A stretch of DNA of 64,000 nt from NCBI GenBank assembly GCA_013076295.1, contig RQOL01000024.1, positions 2,495,158 through 2,559,157 of the forward strand, in the 5' to 3' direction. The DNA comes from Sanderia malayensis. Its lineage: Eukaryota > Cnidaria > Scyphozoa > Semaeostomeae > Pelagiidae. This document shows positions 1-13,400 of the stretch, in pieces (position 1 is the stretch's first letter; every line of letters starts with the position of its first letter). The translations under genes and the position numbers were made by a program. Below the pieces are notes generated by a model. It did no database searches. It worked only from the letters and a program-made list of their open reading frames with translations, and was not told the DNA's origin.

Positions 1-96
1 GATAAGTTACAGTTATTCTTGCAATTAATCTTGCTCTGATTGGTTGATGCCTTCCTAACCAGTGCTATCTTGTATTGTATTTTTATTTGAATCCAG

Positions 97-1449
97 GCCT
101 GATGTTTTCAATTACAACTCGGTGATTGGTCGACCAGCGTTCGAGAACTTGGAGCACGCATTTCGAGTTGCCAGGGAGCATTTGGGCATCGAGCCTCTTC
201 TTGATCCCGAGGGTAAGTTCATTCGATATTTCGCGCCAATTTCTCAGTGGTTAAGCACGTCATATGGTGGCGTGGAATAATTTGATTTTGAGAGATTTTT
301 CGCGATGATATCTTGCTTCAGTTAAAACAAATGAATTTTATTGAAATTAAAATCGTTACTTCGTGAAGAAACGGTCGGTCAATGTTAAGAGCGGTTAACT
401 GCATGTTTTTATTATGAGCTGGTGTCATAACAGCCTGAGATTCATCTCTGGTTTTGCTTATAATACAACACGATGTCTAAAACCAAGAAAGCTTTCCTGA
501 GTTCTCTCTCCTCATCCAATAGAAATTTCGAAATTCTTGCAAAGCTACCTCAAGCGACTTAATCCACTATTTGTTAATTTGGAAAACGAACTTTTATCAC
601 CAAAGATTTAGCTGCTCATTTTCTTTTCACGAGAAAGCTTTTGATTAATCCTATTTCTGATTAGCCATGGATTTATCCTCAGATACCAGACGACTTGCTT
701 CACTGAGCTAATCCATGTAGGCCATATCATAATCACCGAACCCATCAGATTATGTTGTGTTTTGTTCTCGAGTATAAACTATGCATATGAATTTTTATGG
801 CATGCCAGAGTTCTGACAATAAATACGATCCAATTTACGCACATTTGGACAATATAATACTCGGATTCTACTGTATCTAATTGTGTATGTAGTGCGGTAC
901 TACGCTCTAAGGTAAGAGAGATTGTTTGAACTGGAATTATTATTAATTTATTCGTCCTATATTTTGGCTCTGGGTGAATTTCGCTCGAAGAAGCCCTTGT
1001 CGAAATGCTCGCATCTGTTCCGAGTTTGGGGCTGGAAAATTCGATTTTTCAAGTAAAAATGCTTGCAATATTATTCTGTTTTGTCGGACATGGCATGCTG
1101 AATTTATTTGCATTCTAAAATTATTCCCATTTCTTTACATGGTATCAGTAAACATTTACACATTCTTCAGCCGGCGTATCTCTACTCATGCACTTGCCTA
1201 CATAACCCCCTGAAGAACGAGTTAAGCCATTAGGAAACAATACGATATTATGAACCATCAGGGGGCAATGCTTTATTGAATTTATCGTGATTTCATTTCG
1301 ATCTTGTTTTTCCTGTTGCAGACGTGAAGAACCACCCTGATAAGAAGTCGATTTTGATGTACCTGACCGTGTTATTTGAGGGGATGTCAGGGGAACGCAA
1401 ACCTATCATAGTGGAAGAAGTCAGCGAAAGTTCAGAGAACGAGCTTCAG
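97..1449 (+). CDS. DMD: Dystrophin exons: end of second calponin-homology domain
   Basis: Exons 97-212 and 1322-1449 encode the last part of the CH2 actin-binding domain. Readable motifs are [31 protein letters not shown] and [15 protein letters not shown], which match dystrophin/utrophin CH2 closely. The first exon starts in phase 2 after TTTTATTTGAATCCAG, so at least one upstream exon is missing. Exon 2 ends with a short Glu/Ser-rich stretch that begins hinge 1. The intron between them (213-1321) shows no other coding signal, only one C-run/G-run bracket near its 3' end. Confidence 0.95.
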
Positions 1450-4400
1450 GTGAGAGAATCAAGTTTCATTTCTAACTCGTCGTATAACCCCCGTAAAAAT
1501 GCGCATTGTCTACTGATAACAGCACGGTGTCGTATGTTTTCAGGGGGTTAATGCCTTGATTCATTATCATGTGCATAAGGCCCAATCTGATTTGTTGCTT
1601 CTTATATTGTTTCTAATTTGATACTCTCCTCTCTGTCTTAACCCCAATTTCTCAACCCCTTTTCCTCTTTCTAATTATATACCCCGCTTTCTGCCTTTAA
1701 TTCAACGCTCCCTTTTATTTCTAATCATACACCCTTTCTCTTTTTCTCCCACTCCCACTCCAATTCCATTTCCTCTTTTTCTATATTAACCCCTCAGTTT
1801 TCAACTCCTCTTCCTCTTTCTAATCATACACCCCGCTTTCTGCCTCTATCTCTGATCATACACTTCTTCTCTTATTTTCCAATTCAAATTCCACCCGCTT
1901 CTCTCTCTCTCTCATTTTTCACCCCCCTTCTCTAATTCTCTGCCCCCACTCTCTAATTCCAAACGACACTCCTTTTTTATGATCTGGGCCCATCCCTACG
2001 ATATCAAAGTTGTTCTTATATTAATAAACTAGCAGGAATAGGAAATTACAAGGTGTGTAAGGAATCCCTAGCCCTGTTGGAAGTTGAATGTTTCTCTTCG
2101 AGAGATTGGGTTCAACCCTTCTTCACAGAGCGTTTTTTATTATCTTTCTTTTATGCTCCCACTTTTCTAAACGTTTGCTTACAAAATGCGTCTGAAACCT
2201 GTGGATACTCAAAGTGATATCCGTGTTATTCTCTTCGTAAATTAATTTACTTTTTCGTGAGTAAAAGCACGGGTAAAGTAAAGCTGGATATTTGTGTTAT
2301 TTCTTTGGTTGCCGTTCGTTCTGGTCTTGTCCGTTCTTGCGAAATTCAAATTCATCCCATCCCAAACGCGAATAAAATTTCTTAACTCAGCTTGACTCCC
2401 TGTGTTACAAATATTTCACACCACGGTCATTCGGCAGCGCCACCCAGCATCACCGTCGTGGAGAACGAATCGAAAAGCGAACCTCCCTGCTGCAACAACG
2501 CAAGACAAGACAAAAAACTGACAACCAGCGAGAGAGAAAAGATTTCTAGAAAGAGAGAGAGTGGACTGTAGCCAACAGCTATCATAATAACAGCCAAGTA
2601 AGGCAAACATTCACACCGTGCGTGTCACAAACACAGAGAGAGATGTTCTTTTTGAGAATATGATGAAATGAAGACTATTGATCATTTGTGGTGCTCATAA
2701 TAATCGCATTCATTCATTTGTTATCAACAACAAAGTTTAGCAACACCACGATGCATAGATCTACTAACAAGGTAGGATATTAAACAACTCGAAGCTATTA
2801 TCGAGAGTGTATTTTCACAGTAAACATGGCTGGGTTTGCTTATCAGTAATGCGAGCTGTGTTCCCGACTGTCCAACCAAGTTGAACCAAGCCAAGCCTAG
2901 GCCGCAGTGCTTCGGCTTTTTGATAATTCGCCTCAGTGTTTTTGTAGCTGGCTGTTTGCCACTGCTCGTTTGCTTTTATCTTAATTTTTCAATCGAGAGA
3001 TCTTCACACAATACTGCCCTGTCTGTTGTGTTAATGAGAGTGCAGTCATTAATATCGCCTGTTTCACCTCTGTACCAATCGATTGCCGTTTTGCTTGTTG
3101 GATAATAAAGAGAGAGGGGATATGAAATGACGGATCAGGGAGAGCACCGTCTAAAGCAATCAAGAGTAGTTTGCATAAGACGAAGAGTGTCTAGAGAAGA
3201 AGTTATTAGCGATGTTTATACCACCATGCCCGTTTACAAAAAGGTAGGCTGCATTAGCCACTCACAATTCACTGGTGTATGGTATGTTGTAGTGAGTAGA
3301 GTAAAGTATGCACATATGAGGTTAATCTTGCGGTGTTTGGCTATGCAGTGTATTACACCGATATATGACACGCAAGCGTTTGACATTGTTTGTCACATAG
3401 AGACACCAGCTTTGTGTACAATAACCAAGCGGTAAGACGGTAACAATGCAAGGGCTTGCTCTATCTTCACTTTGTAAAGTCTATGTTTATCCAGGTTGTT
3501 TGTTCAAGTACTTGCCCTGTAATTGCAGCTTATTATATTACAATGAGCCTCGAAGTGGGTAGGATTTATAGCCCCCACCATACATCCCCCTCCGTGTTTT
3601 ACCACATTTTTGTGTTTTGAACTTGCTTGGTTTGCAATTTGCCAGTTTCTCGCGTGCTATCATCAAGGTTTGTGCTGTGGCTCTGTTTGGGCAGTGTGTC
3701 AATTCGCACTGCTTCTGAAAAAAGAGGCCTTGTATGTGGGGTGTTTTACGAAAAGAATTAGAAGTAGCAGAAGAAGAATTAGAAGTAGCAGAAGGAGAAT
3801 TAGAGGTAACACAACAAGCAGAGATCTAGCAGAAGGACATGCTCAAGTATCGTGGTTGTACATATTTATCAGCAGAGCAATGCACTGTGTTGTATTTTCA
3901 ATCTATTTCGACGTGCGTGCTTGGAGCAAGGAGAGACAAAGCGATCTTATCTTCAGTGTCAACATCTCAGAATTAAATCTAGCGATAGGCACCGTGAAAC
4001 TATTCACAGCCTCATTATAGTTCACTACCAGCAATGCAGGGAAATCGACAATCAAGATGGTAATTTAATTATCAACACAGCATATGTCAATGCCATTTCT
4101 ATTTTAAGGCAGCTGCCGTGCCGGTATGAATTTTGCACACGCAGAACTTTATGCACTGGAAGTAGACATTTGGGCTGCTATACAACGTCATCGAAACACC
4201 GTATTTCAGCTGCATTTCAAACAACTGTATTACACTTCCTCCCTCCTTTCTGCTCTTTTACTGCGCCCTTCGTTCCCTCTTTTCAAAGTGTCGCCGCTTC
4301 CGCAAATCGCGTTGTTTTTTCGCAGCGGATGATACTGGACTACCTGTGGCGAGAATTCCGGTCATTCCTTTATTATTGTTGCGCTAAAACATGGAACGCT

Positions 4401-7400
4401 TCCAGCACCCAGAATTCCCATTCGATTCCCGCATCGTTTGAAAATGGACCATCCACTGTTTTATCACAGCATCAAACCCAGACTAATGAGTTCAACACGG
4501 TTATTTGAGCCATGTAGCCAGATAGAAGAAGCTTGGCCGGAATAAAGAACGTAGGATAAGCAGTTAATTAAACACTTTTTGTAAGAATATATTTTAGAAG
4601 AATATCGTGACTCAGATTCTCTAAAATTTAAGAATAATAATGAAGAATAAAGCTAGAATCGAGCGCCACCAGGACTAAGATGTTTTGTTTATCTGAGCTT
4701 TTTCATAAGCAAAACAAGAGTAGGAATAAGAGTAATTTCTGGTTCAAAGTCGAATTTCTTGAAAAATATCGAGCCTCGGCAAAGAAGTTAGTATTTTTAT
4801 AAGAAACATGTGTGTATTTTGTTTTGACAGGCTCGCGATAGTCCAACACCAAGCTCGGTGTCTACAATCTCAGAATGGGAGGATTACAACGAGACTTTAA
4901 CCCAAGTACTCACATGGCTTCTGCAAGCCGAAACACAGTTGAAGCAACAAGCCCCTGTGTCAATCGAAGTCGATGTTGTCAAAGAGCAATTCAGAGAGCA
5001 CGAGGTGAGCAGGTCATCACCCCCCTTCTTGGCGTCTTATTATTGTTGTAATCCAATGTCACTTGTCTTTTTGCACGGGGGTCGTTTTGTTCTACAGAGA
5101 TATACAGCTACACATTGCAGCTTGCTTTATCTTGTTAGCTTCATCTTATCGATACATGTGGTGAAATTTTGTTATACTCAGTACTTCATCATATCTTGAG
5201 TTTTTTAAGCTGAAGATAAATTATAATATTGAGAAGAAATACAGATTTGTATTTCTTCTCAATATTATAATGTATTTCTTCTCAATAAATGTACCACAAT
5301 ATCGCCCTTTTCCATTTAACTGTTCAAGGTAGGGACTTCCGAAGTATTTCAAAGATTAGAGCATAGGGGGGGGGGGCATCTTTAGAAACAAGTACCCTTT
5401 GAAGGAAAGAGGAATACGTCAATTTGTTTCTGGTGGCCCCTGCCCCAAGGTGTCTACCTGGTGCCGATATCTCTGGTTCAAGGGACCAGTTATTTAGCCG
5501 CAACGTATAATGGGAGGTTTTTTTAAATGAAAGAGTCCGCTAAAACCAGGACTTCACTGTGGCTCTTCACTCTATCAATCATCCTACATTATCCTTACTG
5601 TGTGCTATTTTTGTTTCGAATGCAGGAGTTCATGATGGTGCTGACTTCTCACCAATCAAATGTCGGAGGGGTGCTTGAATTCGGAAGTCAACTAATAAAT
5701 GAAGGAATCGTTTCTGGGAAAGAGGAGAGAGAGATCAGAGAACAGATGACAGTGCTTAGTGATAGATGGGAAAACCTCAGAGTTGGTGCCATGGAAAGAC
5801 AAACCAAGTAAGATGCAATTTCAGTCTTGCGAGCTCTCTTAAATCATCTCTCTTCAAGTTTGTTTTTTTCTCTCTTAATTTTCTCTTTTCAAGGCTCTGC
5901 TCGTTAACTCCTCTTACCATAACACTGTGATCTTTTAAATTCTCTCTCTCTCTCTCTCTCTCTCGTCTTTTTTGTTGTTGTCACGTCAAATACGTTTTCT
6001 TCATTTTCTCTATTGAATGCTATGTTCTTTAACTCCTCTTTCTTTAAGTCTTGTGCTTTTTTAAATCTTTCCCCACATCTGTGTTCTTTTAAGTATTTTA
6101 TCTTCCATTCTGCAGTCTTTAAGTCCTTTTTCTTTAAATCTTTGCTCTTTTAATTTCTCTTTCCAAAAGTGTTCTACGAAGGTTGTAGAGTCCCTTATGC
6201 AAGTATAGTATGACCATTGTTATAGTCCTAATTGACATGGTGATGAACTCTCGATAAGAAAGTTTTGCAAATCACGAAGTTCAATTTTTATCAATGTCGA
6301 AAATAGCTCGCTTCATTCTTGGGGAAATTCCACAAATGCTTTTGCGATAACCTTTTGAAAACCTCTGGAAACCTCAATTACATTTTGGTAGATGGTCTAA
6401 CCGATCAAAACAGGCATGCAATACAGCTTTGATTGAAACTCTTTTTCATAAACACCGCATTACATTTGTTTCGTTATGCCAAGCCTCGTTCTGAGCACCA
6501 AGCAGGTACGAGCTTTGCTTTGATAACCAGCCTCACTTTGAATATCAGCCTCATTTTGAATATCAGCCTCATAACCATACCTTGAACTTGAGTTTTATTC
6601 GAAGCGAGGTCGTGTTTTGAATGGATATACATCATTCGGTCATTTTGGCTTCAGTTTTGCTGTATTTTTGTTAATTCCTCGTAAACCATTTACACCAGAA
6701 AATACAATTTCAAAATTCCAAGTCTTAATTCTACAAAAACAGAAGAGAATTTACCTTCAACTGGTGTAAAGATAAACTCCAATTGATCCAATTCAATTTC
6801 CCGACTCCTTCTCATCTTGTTAAGTTAATTTTAACGAGATAAGCTTTGGATTGCATTATTAAGAATATAAATTCTATATCATATGTAGGTCTATTATTGA
6901 GCTGTTTTTTCCGTACGGTTGTGATTTATATGCGGTGATCTAAATATTTCACAATTGAATTTTTTCTGTCTGGCAAGGCAACCACGTAATGCTTACGAAG
7001 TTGTTGTTGATGGCAAAACCTAGCTGAAGCATGACTACACTCATCGTTGCTCGTTACGTACAACGCAGCTCTTGGGTTGTAAAACTGTTCTTGAGTTGTA
7101 AAGCTGTTCTTGAGTTGTAAAACTGTTCTTGAGTTGTAAAACTGTTCTTGGGTTGTAAAACTGCTCAGGATTTGTAATGTTGCTTTCAAATTTTAACGCC
7201 GTTATTGAGTTTTAGCGATGTTTTCAAGTTGTATCGCTGCTTTTAAGTTTTGTATCCCTGCTTGAAGCGGTTTATCAAAACTGCTTGACAAGTTGTTGCA
7301 GATTGTATCATCCCTCTATTTGAATTGTATCGCAGACTGCATCAAGCACTTATGGCACAACAACAGAGGCAGTTGCAAGAACTCGCTGATTGGTTATCAA

Positions 7401-10400
7401 CAGCCGAGTTGAGAATGGAGAAATCGATCACTGCCGGATCTGATCTCGAATCAGTCAAGGCACAAGTCGACGAACACAAGGTATGATCTTGTTCACACGC
7501 ATTGATGTGTTAATGCACTGCCTTGAGCTACGGTTATTTGACCTGTTCACTGTTAAATCGTTCATTAGACTCTAGTCTAGATGGGCATATGAGATGTTAG
7601 ACATTATTGGGCTTACTATAACTTACCTGTCACCTATGGATTGAAATAATATACAGTCAACTCTGTCTAATTCGAACACCCTGGGGAAGCGTGAAAATGT
7701 TCGAATTACAAAAAGTTCGAATTATAGAGGTTTGTTTTATAAGAGTTGGTTCATTATAGTGATCCTTGAAGGGACAGAGAATTTCGTTCGAATTAGATAG
7801 AGTTCGAATTACACGAGTTCGAACTATGCAGATTTGACTGTTTATGATAATCACTGAAGAGGCAATCGCAAGCATATTCACGATTATACGATTGCTCGTA
7901 ACTGCAATAAAATACAATGCCAGTGCAGTAATGTGGCTAGGAACCCAAGCTTTATGCATATCGGTCCTTTAGTTTAGGTATGATAAAATATTATGCTATA
8001 TGCTTGAAACGTCTGATTCTGTGATCGTTGATCTGTTTTCTAGAAATTCCAAGAAGACCTTGAACTGCAACAGCAACACGTGAATTCATTAAGTCACATG
8101 GTTGTTGTTGTTGATGAGAGCGAAAACGAGAACGCCACCGCTGATCTCGAGGATCAACTGGCTGTACTCGGAGAACGTTGGTCCGCAATCTGTAAATGGA
8201 CAGAACAAAGGTATAACGTACCCCCTGCGCTTTTATTTACATCATCACAGATGCCATACACTTGACTAGTCAAGATGGGTGTCTGATACATAGCGTACCC
8301 CCTGCGCTTTTCTTTACATCATCACAAATGCCATACATTTGACTAGTCAACACGGGTGTCTGATACATGTTTACGAATGCCTATTTATATTGCCTAGATG
8401 GGCATTGTTGCAAGAGGTGCTCAGCAATTGGCAGTTGTATCGAAGCGAAGAGAAGCGACTAAGTGATTGGCTGACCGAAAAAGAGACTCAACTGAAGAAG
8501 ATTGCTCAAGCTGACCTGGGCGATAAGGAGGCTCTCTCTGAACAGCTGCAGCAATTAAAGGTATGCGATTCATTGTTATATTGGCCGTGATTCACCCCCG
8601 CTATCTTGCCCATACTGCCAGGTGGCTTTGCTGAGAGTTGCTTAGTTCGACATTATGTTACAACAAGTACTTGTCGTTCGTCTTTGCAGTTGCTTGAACA
8701 GGAGTTGACTGCGCAGCAGTCGAAATTCGGCGATTTCAACTTGGCTGCGCAGCAGGTTGCAACGAATTTAGACGAGGAATCGCCAGCCATTGAACAAATT
8801 CAAGTGACAATGGAATCGTTCAACAGACGATGGAATAACATTGCGAGCCAATTGAACGCAAACATACGATTCGTAAGTTATGCAGTTACATTTATACTTT
8901 ATAGTTATCAATCTTTAACATATTTAACCTCGTCATCATGTACTAGGCTACTGCTAAGCCGCCCTTTCAGGTCACATCAATATAATACAGTCAAATCTGC
9001 ACAGTTCGAACTCGTGTAATTCAGACTCTATCTAATTCGAACGAAATTCTCTGTCCCTTCAAAGATCACTAATGAACCAACTCTTATAAAATAAGCCTCT
9101 ATAATTCGAACTTTTTGTAATTCGAACATTTTCACGTTTCCTCAGGGTGTTCGAATTAGACAGAGTTGACTGTCCGCTCTGTATTTCTTCCTGGTGTTTT
9201 CCAATTGTTTTGGTTTGTGAATACTTCATCATCCTTTGATCTCCTCTTTCCTCTTCCTATGAATTATTAACGACAAAACTTCGAATTATCAACGGTAAAG
9301 CAAACAATTGCACAAACATAAAAGAATAAGGTTGTTTTGGTTTGGTCTTCTCATTACTTAATTCACAAGGTGTAAGATCAAACAGCACGCCACCAAACGC
9401 ATTTTAAAGGGGTGTGGCCTTAATTCAAGCTCTTGCTGACTGTTCCATATACTTATCCTATCGCTGCCAATGATGTCATCAGTAGGATGCGTATACAGCT
9501 ATGCAGTGCACTGATTGTCTCATTAATCAAGGGTCTATGCTCTTGGCTGATTTTATCAACACGCTGAATCTCTCGTGTTTGTTTTATCGTTTTGTTCGAG
9601 GAATGATCAACTGCATTTGTCCAATGAATACATACAGCAATAATTTTGAGATTTCATCAAATTAATTCTGTGATTATCAAGTCGATCCTTTGATTATTGG
9701 ATTGATTTTGCGAGGGCGTGGAGTTATTTTTGACCTTATTTATCACAATGTTGACAAAAAACGACGACAAGGATTCTTGAATAAATATCAGGAAGAATAT
9801 ACCTGTATAACGTGAGGCTGCACTTGTTGATACAGCGTTGGAGCTCGGTGAGATCGGCTATAGTCTTTATTATAGTTATCGTATTTCTCAACTATTTCTG
9901 GACTATACTTTGCTGTAGACATTTGCAGTGACGCTCTATAGAGAATAATATACAGCTAGCTATCATCTATATACAACGGGTTCACAGCCGAAACGATTTA
10001 CGTACCGTAGCATCCAACCCTGTACACTAGAGGACGGAACTATATTCATATTTAGCTACTGTCAGCAGTTGGGCGTTGGAAAGGTTGGACTACACGTGGT
10101 TTTACTGATTATTTCATCTTCTTTTGCAGTTACGAAGGATCGAAGATCCCTTGAAGATCTTCTTAACTGACTACGAAGATAGTCTTGCGTGGATCAACAC
10201 TAATGAACAACTACTTACTCCAACAATGGCTTCTGACCACGTCGAGAAGAACAAGGATCTTATCGAGGTATGTTTCATTGATTCATCGATTCCGAGCTTT
10301 TTCAACTGTCCACGTGCTATTCACATGCTATTCACATGCATCTTCTAAATATAGATTGATCCCACGTAATGTTATTCTGAACGTTTTGAATCCAGCTAAG

Positions 10401-13400
10401 CAGCAAGCATATGCGAGCTAAATTTAGACAAGCGTTTGCACACTGATGCGTATTTTGAGATTTTGGTTCTGTGTTGTTTTTTTACAGCCTTGAAAGAATT
10501 GTTTTGAAGTTTGTCAACCGGGTTTTGCTTTCGATAACATTGTGCCGATTTATAGCTAAAAGTCGACAATTTTTAAGAATACTGAGCCTCGGCGAGAAAA
10601 TTAGTATTTATTTTTTTTAAAACAGTTTATCACGGATGTCAGCTGAATTTCTATTTTTGATTTTTTCAGTCTGTTGATGCAAATGTGAAGCAACGGCAGC
10701 CCTTGATCCAAGAAGTTTCTAAGAAAGGAAATGAGATCATTGTCGAGTTGAAGCAGAACCATTACTCTTCTCTTGGTCTCGATCAGTGTATCAGCAATCT
10801 GAAGGAGAAATGGGATGAACTGATGGTGCAAATCGAGAAACAGATTGGCAGATTAGCCCTGGCTGAGAAGAAACGGAAATTCCGATTGGAAACCAAACGA
10901 ATCCTTACTGTAGTGACTGAAATCGAGATTTGGATTCAGACCATCATTATTGAGCATTCAAAGGACCCGAAGTATCAAACAGAACAGATTAAGGTAAGGT
11001 TTATGTTATTTTTGGTTAGCTGTACCCCCGTATATTGTAACACTTGTCAGTTAAATTCAATGCAAATGATATGCTGGGCGGGTGTTTTGTTAAAACATCC
11101 AAGGTTTTATTTAAGGCTTTGATGAGTCTGCCATATATTGTAACACTTGCCAGTTAAATTCAATGCAAATGCTATGCTGGGCGGGTGTTTTGTTAAAACA
11201 TCCAAGGTTTTATTTAAGGCTTTGATGAGTCCGCCATATGTTCTAACACTTGCCAGTCAAATTCAATGCAATTGCACACACGAGACGGGTGTTTGATGGT
11301 CACTGTATATATACCACATATATACAGACCACAGCCCGCTATATGTAGCTACGTCGATGACCAGCCTGATGATATTTTTCCTCTAGCTGAAACTCGGCGA
11401 ACTGTCCACGCACATGAAGGCATTGGAATCGTTACAATCTCAAGCGAGAAACATAGAAGACGACTCACTCCGCCTCGCTTTGGTACGCGAAGTCGAGACG
11501 ATCAAACAGAGGTTTATAACTGCGCACCAAACACTGCAACAACAACAATCTCATGCGATCGAAATGATCCAATCTACTCCGCCACCTGAGTACCAAGAAA
11601 GATATGTTGACATTAAAGTTGCAGTGGATGATGCATTGCCTCATGTAACGAAGGAGTTCCAATACGCAGAGATGGCTAAATTGGAGGATCAAATAGAAGC
11701 ATGCAAGGTATGTTTTGTGTTGGTGATACCTCTTGATTTAGATAGCTCGCGGCTTCAGATGATACCTCTCAATATGCTAGCCTTGATAATTTTGCCTTTT
11801 TCAGCTCAAGCAAAAGAAAGTGAGCGAACAGGAATCGAACCTGAGCTACTTGAACAAGAAACAGAACGAGATGCTGAGGAATCTCAGCCCTGAGAAATCG
11901 AATAAATTGCAGAAACAGCTACACGAGCTGATGAGACTCTGGTCGGAGGTGAAAGGGAAGCTTGAGGCCCGTCTTCAGAGAATCAGAGATGCGATCACAC
12001 AGACCAAGGAGCTGCAACTTGCAATGGCTGAAACGTTTAATTGGATGGACGATGTTGACAAGTTTCTCGCTGATTTAGCAGGGACAATAGCAGAGGGAGA
12101 CTCAGAAGCTGTTGAATCGCAAGTTGAAGAAGTCGAGGTAAGGCCTGCATGGATGTATCAGAATAATTTTCCTTGCTCTTTATGCCAGCCAATAAGGTAC
12201 AGTCAACTCTGTCTAATTCGAACACCTTGGAGAAACCTGAAAATGTTCGAATTACAAAGAGTTCGAATTATAGAGGTTTATATTATAGAGGATTGGTTCT
12301 TTGGTGATCCTTGAAGGGCCAGAGAATTTCGTTCGAATTAGATAGAGTTCGAATTACACGAGTTCGAACTATGCAGATTTGACTGTACTTTTAAATGGAA
12401 TTTATATGCGGTTTTTTTCTGAATTCGGCTGAGTGAAGTGAGCCATTGCGTTGTCTCCCACAGGCACTGCAGAGTGATATATCCACAGTGCAGAAGAAGG
12501 TCGATTCCCTCATCGAAACTTGCACGTATATGATGAACAGAGCTGAGCCTCAGTATGCCGATGCATTGAAGGGTAAGCTAACTGAGATGAACAAACGCTG
12601 GGATTACATTGTGCAAAAGACGGAACAGGAGAAATCAAAGCTGCAAGCTGGACTGGACAAATTCAAGTTTGTCGACTCGGGAATCAAAGAGGTTCACCTG
12701 TATTTGAAATCGTTGGAGAACATGCTCAAATCTGAAGAACTGGATTCGTTGGATTCTGCCACAGCTCAATCCAAGGTTGACCATTACAAGGTAAGGTGTC
12801 TTTTCTCACCTTGTGCTCGGTTCAATAATGATTATAGCAGACACCCGCGTATAAGAACCTGTGAATTATGCATCCGGACTATTGTTCAAATACAATGGTC
12901 TATTGTCTTTTCTATTGTTTTGAGCAAGGATTTCAGCCTGGAAGGTTCTTAATTCACTGGTTCTTACATGCGGGTGTTTTTTGTACATCTTGTCTCTCTA
13001 CATGGTAAGATGAATTTTCCATGTAGAGATCTCAAATGTAGAAAATATCATAAAGGTAAATGTAATTAAAAAAAGTTTGATCGTGACAGTAGTTTGGGAG
13101 TAGCTTCGGATTCCCCCCTCCCCCTCCCCCCCATTAAAGGTAAACGCAATGAAAACAAGTTTGATGGTGAAAATAGTTTGGGAGAACCTTCGGATCCCCC
13201 CTCCCCCATTCTGATAAACATGTGAACAGCAATGAGAATAACAACAAGGCAATGAATACCAATGCAATAACAACAAGGTCTATACCTCATTGCAACAAGG
13301 ATGTAATCTGTGCATGTTTGAGGTATTTTGCAAACACACTGACAATGATCCATTGAAACTCGAGGCTGACTTTGATGGTTTAAAAACGTGTATGGAACTC

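Larger units (their letters stand above)
1450..4830 (+). other. 3.4-kb intron between actin-binding domain and rod
   Basis: No exon with family similarity was found here. It contains a C/G bracket (1488-1547), a pyrimidine-rich stretch (about 1620-1975) with tandem-like CTCTTTCTAATCATACACC phrases, a GA-rich tract near 2530-2565, and a 21-bp repeat near 3757-3813. Several open frames (for example 3610-4508) have no recognisable domain and no consistent splice framework. The length would permit an internal promoter, but I see no direct sign of one. Confidence 0.5.

Noticed and set aside
3610..4508. Overlapping open frames of 136 and 218 codons in the first large intron
   Set aside because: No domain, low-complexity RIRSSRR run from a 21-bp repeat, and no splice phase that would fit between dystrophin exons ending at 1449 and starting at 4831.
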